Assembly: GCF_003268675.1 (NCBI RefSeq)
Contig: NZ_CP029378.1
Location: 3,906,001-3,970,000, forward strand
Reading direction: 5' to 3'
DNA from: Streptomyces bacillaris
GTDB taxonomy: Bacteria > Actinomycetota > Actinomycetes > Streptomycetales > Streptomycetaceae
DNA: 64,000 nucleotides
Below the pieces are notes generated by a model, which did not search any database, had not been told where the DNA came from, and saw only the letters and a program-made list of their open reading frames with translations. The position numbers and the translations under genes were made by a program. Positions 63,993 through 64,000 of the stretch are shown one piece after another. The stretch's first letter is position 1, and the number at the start of each line of letters is the position of its first letter.

Positions 63993-64000
63993 GACGACAG

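Overview
The window is a 64 kb piece of a high-GC actinobacterial chromosome centred on the replication origin, almost certainly from a Streptomyces. Supporting signs are the rnpA-rpmH-dnaA-oriC-dnaN-recF-gyrB-gyrA core, a long GC-rich oriC packed with TTGTCCACA-type DnaA boxes, many copies of the parS motif GTTTCACGTGAAAC, the sporulation pair ssgR-ssgA, a DLW-39 small protein, and frequent GTG starts.

Layout. 1-1.9 kb: thiC (cut by the window edge) with a TPP riboswitch. 2-16 kb: a mixed accessory-like arm with a YibE/F membrane protein, ssgR-ssgA, small membrane and cupin proteins, a PLP sulfur-amino-acid enzyme, Nudix, GNAT, MFS/MarR, serine hydrolase and a DHFR-like/TetR pair. 14.6-19.8 kb: dnaB, a MATE pump and the rpsF-ssb-rpsR-rplI operon. 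20-30.9 kb: cell-wall genes (femX, an alanine-racemase-like protein, a GT87 membrane protein, a class A PBP), padR-ino1 and an MFS protein. 31-42.3 kb: cca, then a wall/redox block with a DUF6049 protein, murJ, a membrane pseudokinase, sigM, anti-sigma, trxB and trxA; this order resembles the mycobacterial oriC region. 42.4-49.2 kb, minus strand: GNAT, parB-parA, rsmG, jag, yidC, yidD, rnpA and rpmH. 49.6-62.5 kb, plus strand: dnaA, oriC, dnaN, gnd, recF, a DciA-like protein, gyrB, gyrA and a DUF3566 protein. The end holds tRNA-Ile and three small proteins.

How it works together. DnaA acts at oriC (about 51.8-52.4 kb), and two DnaA boxes also lie in front of dnaA. DnaB, SSB, DnaN, RecF, gyrase and a DciA-like putative helicase loader serve the fork. 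ParA and ParB act on eleven perfect parS sites, all on the dnaB/parAB side of oriC. MurJ, FemX, PBP and YidC serve the envelope. The trxB-trxA pair has a match to the sigma-R consensus promoter.

No prophage, insertion sequence, CRISPR array, defence island or biosynthetic cluster was seen. The observations most worth checking are two apparent one-base losses in C/G runs that break a class A PBP and the 5' part of murJ, parS sites at the exact centres of long perfect palindromes between convergent genes, a cluster of DnaA boxes upstream of dnaB, and several likely operators for local regulators. I do not see a convincing new multi-gene system.
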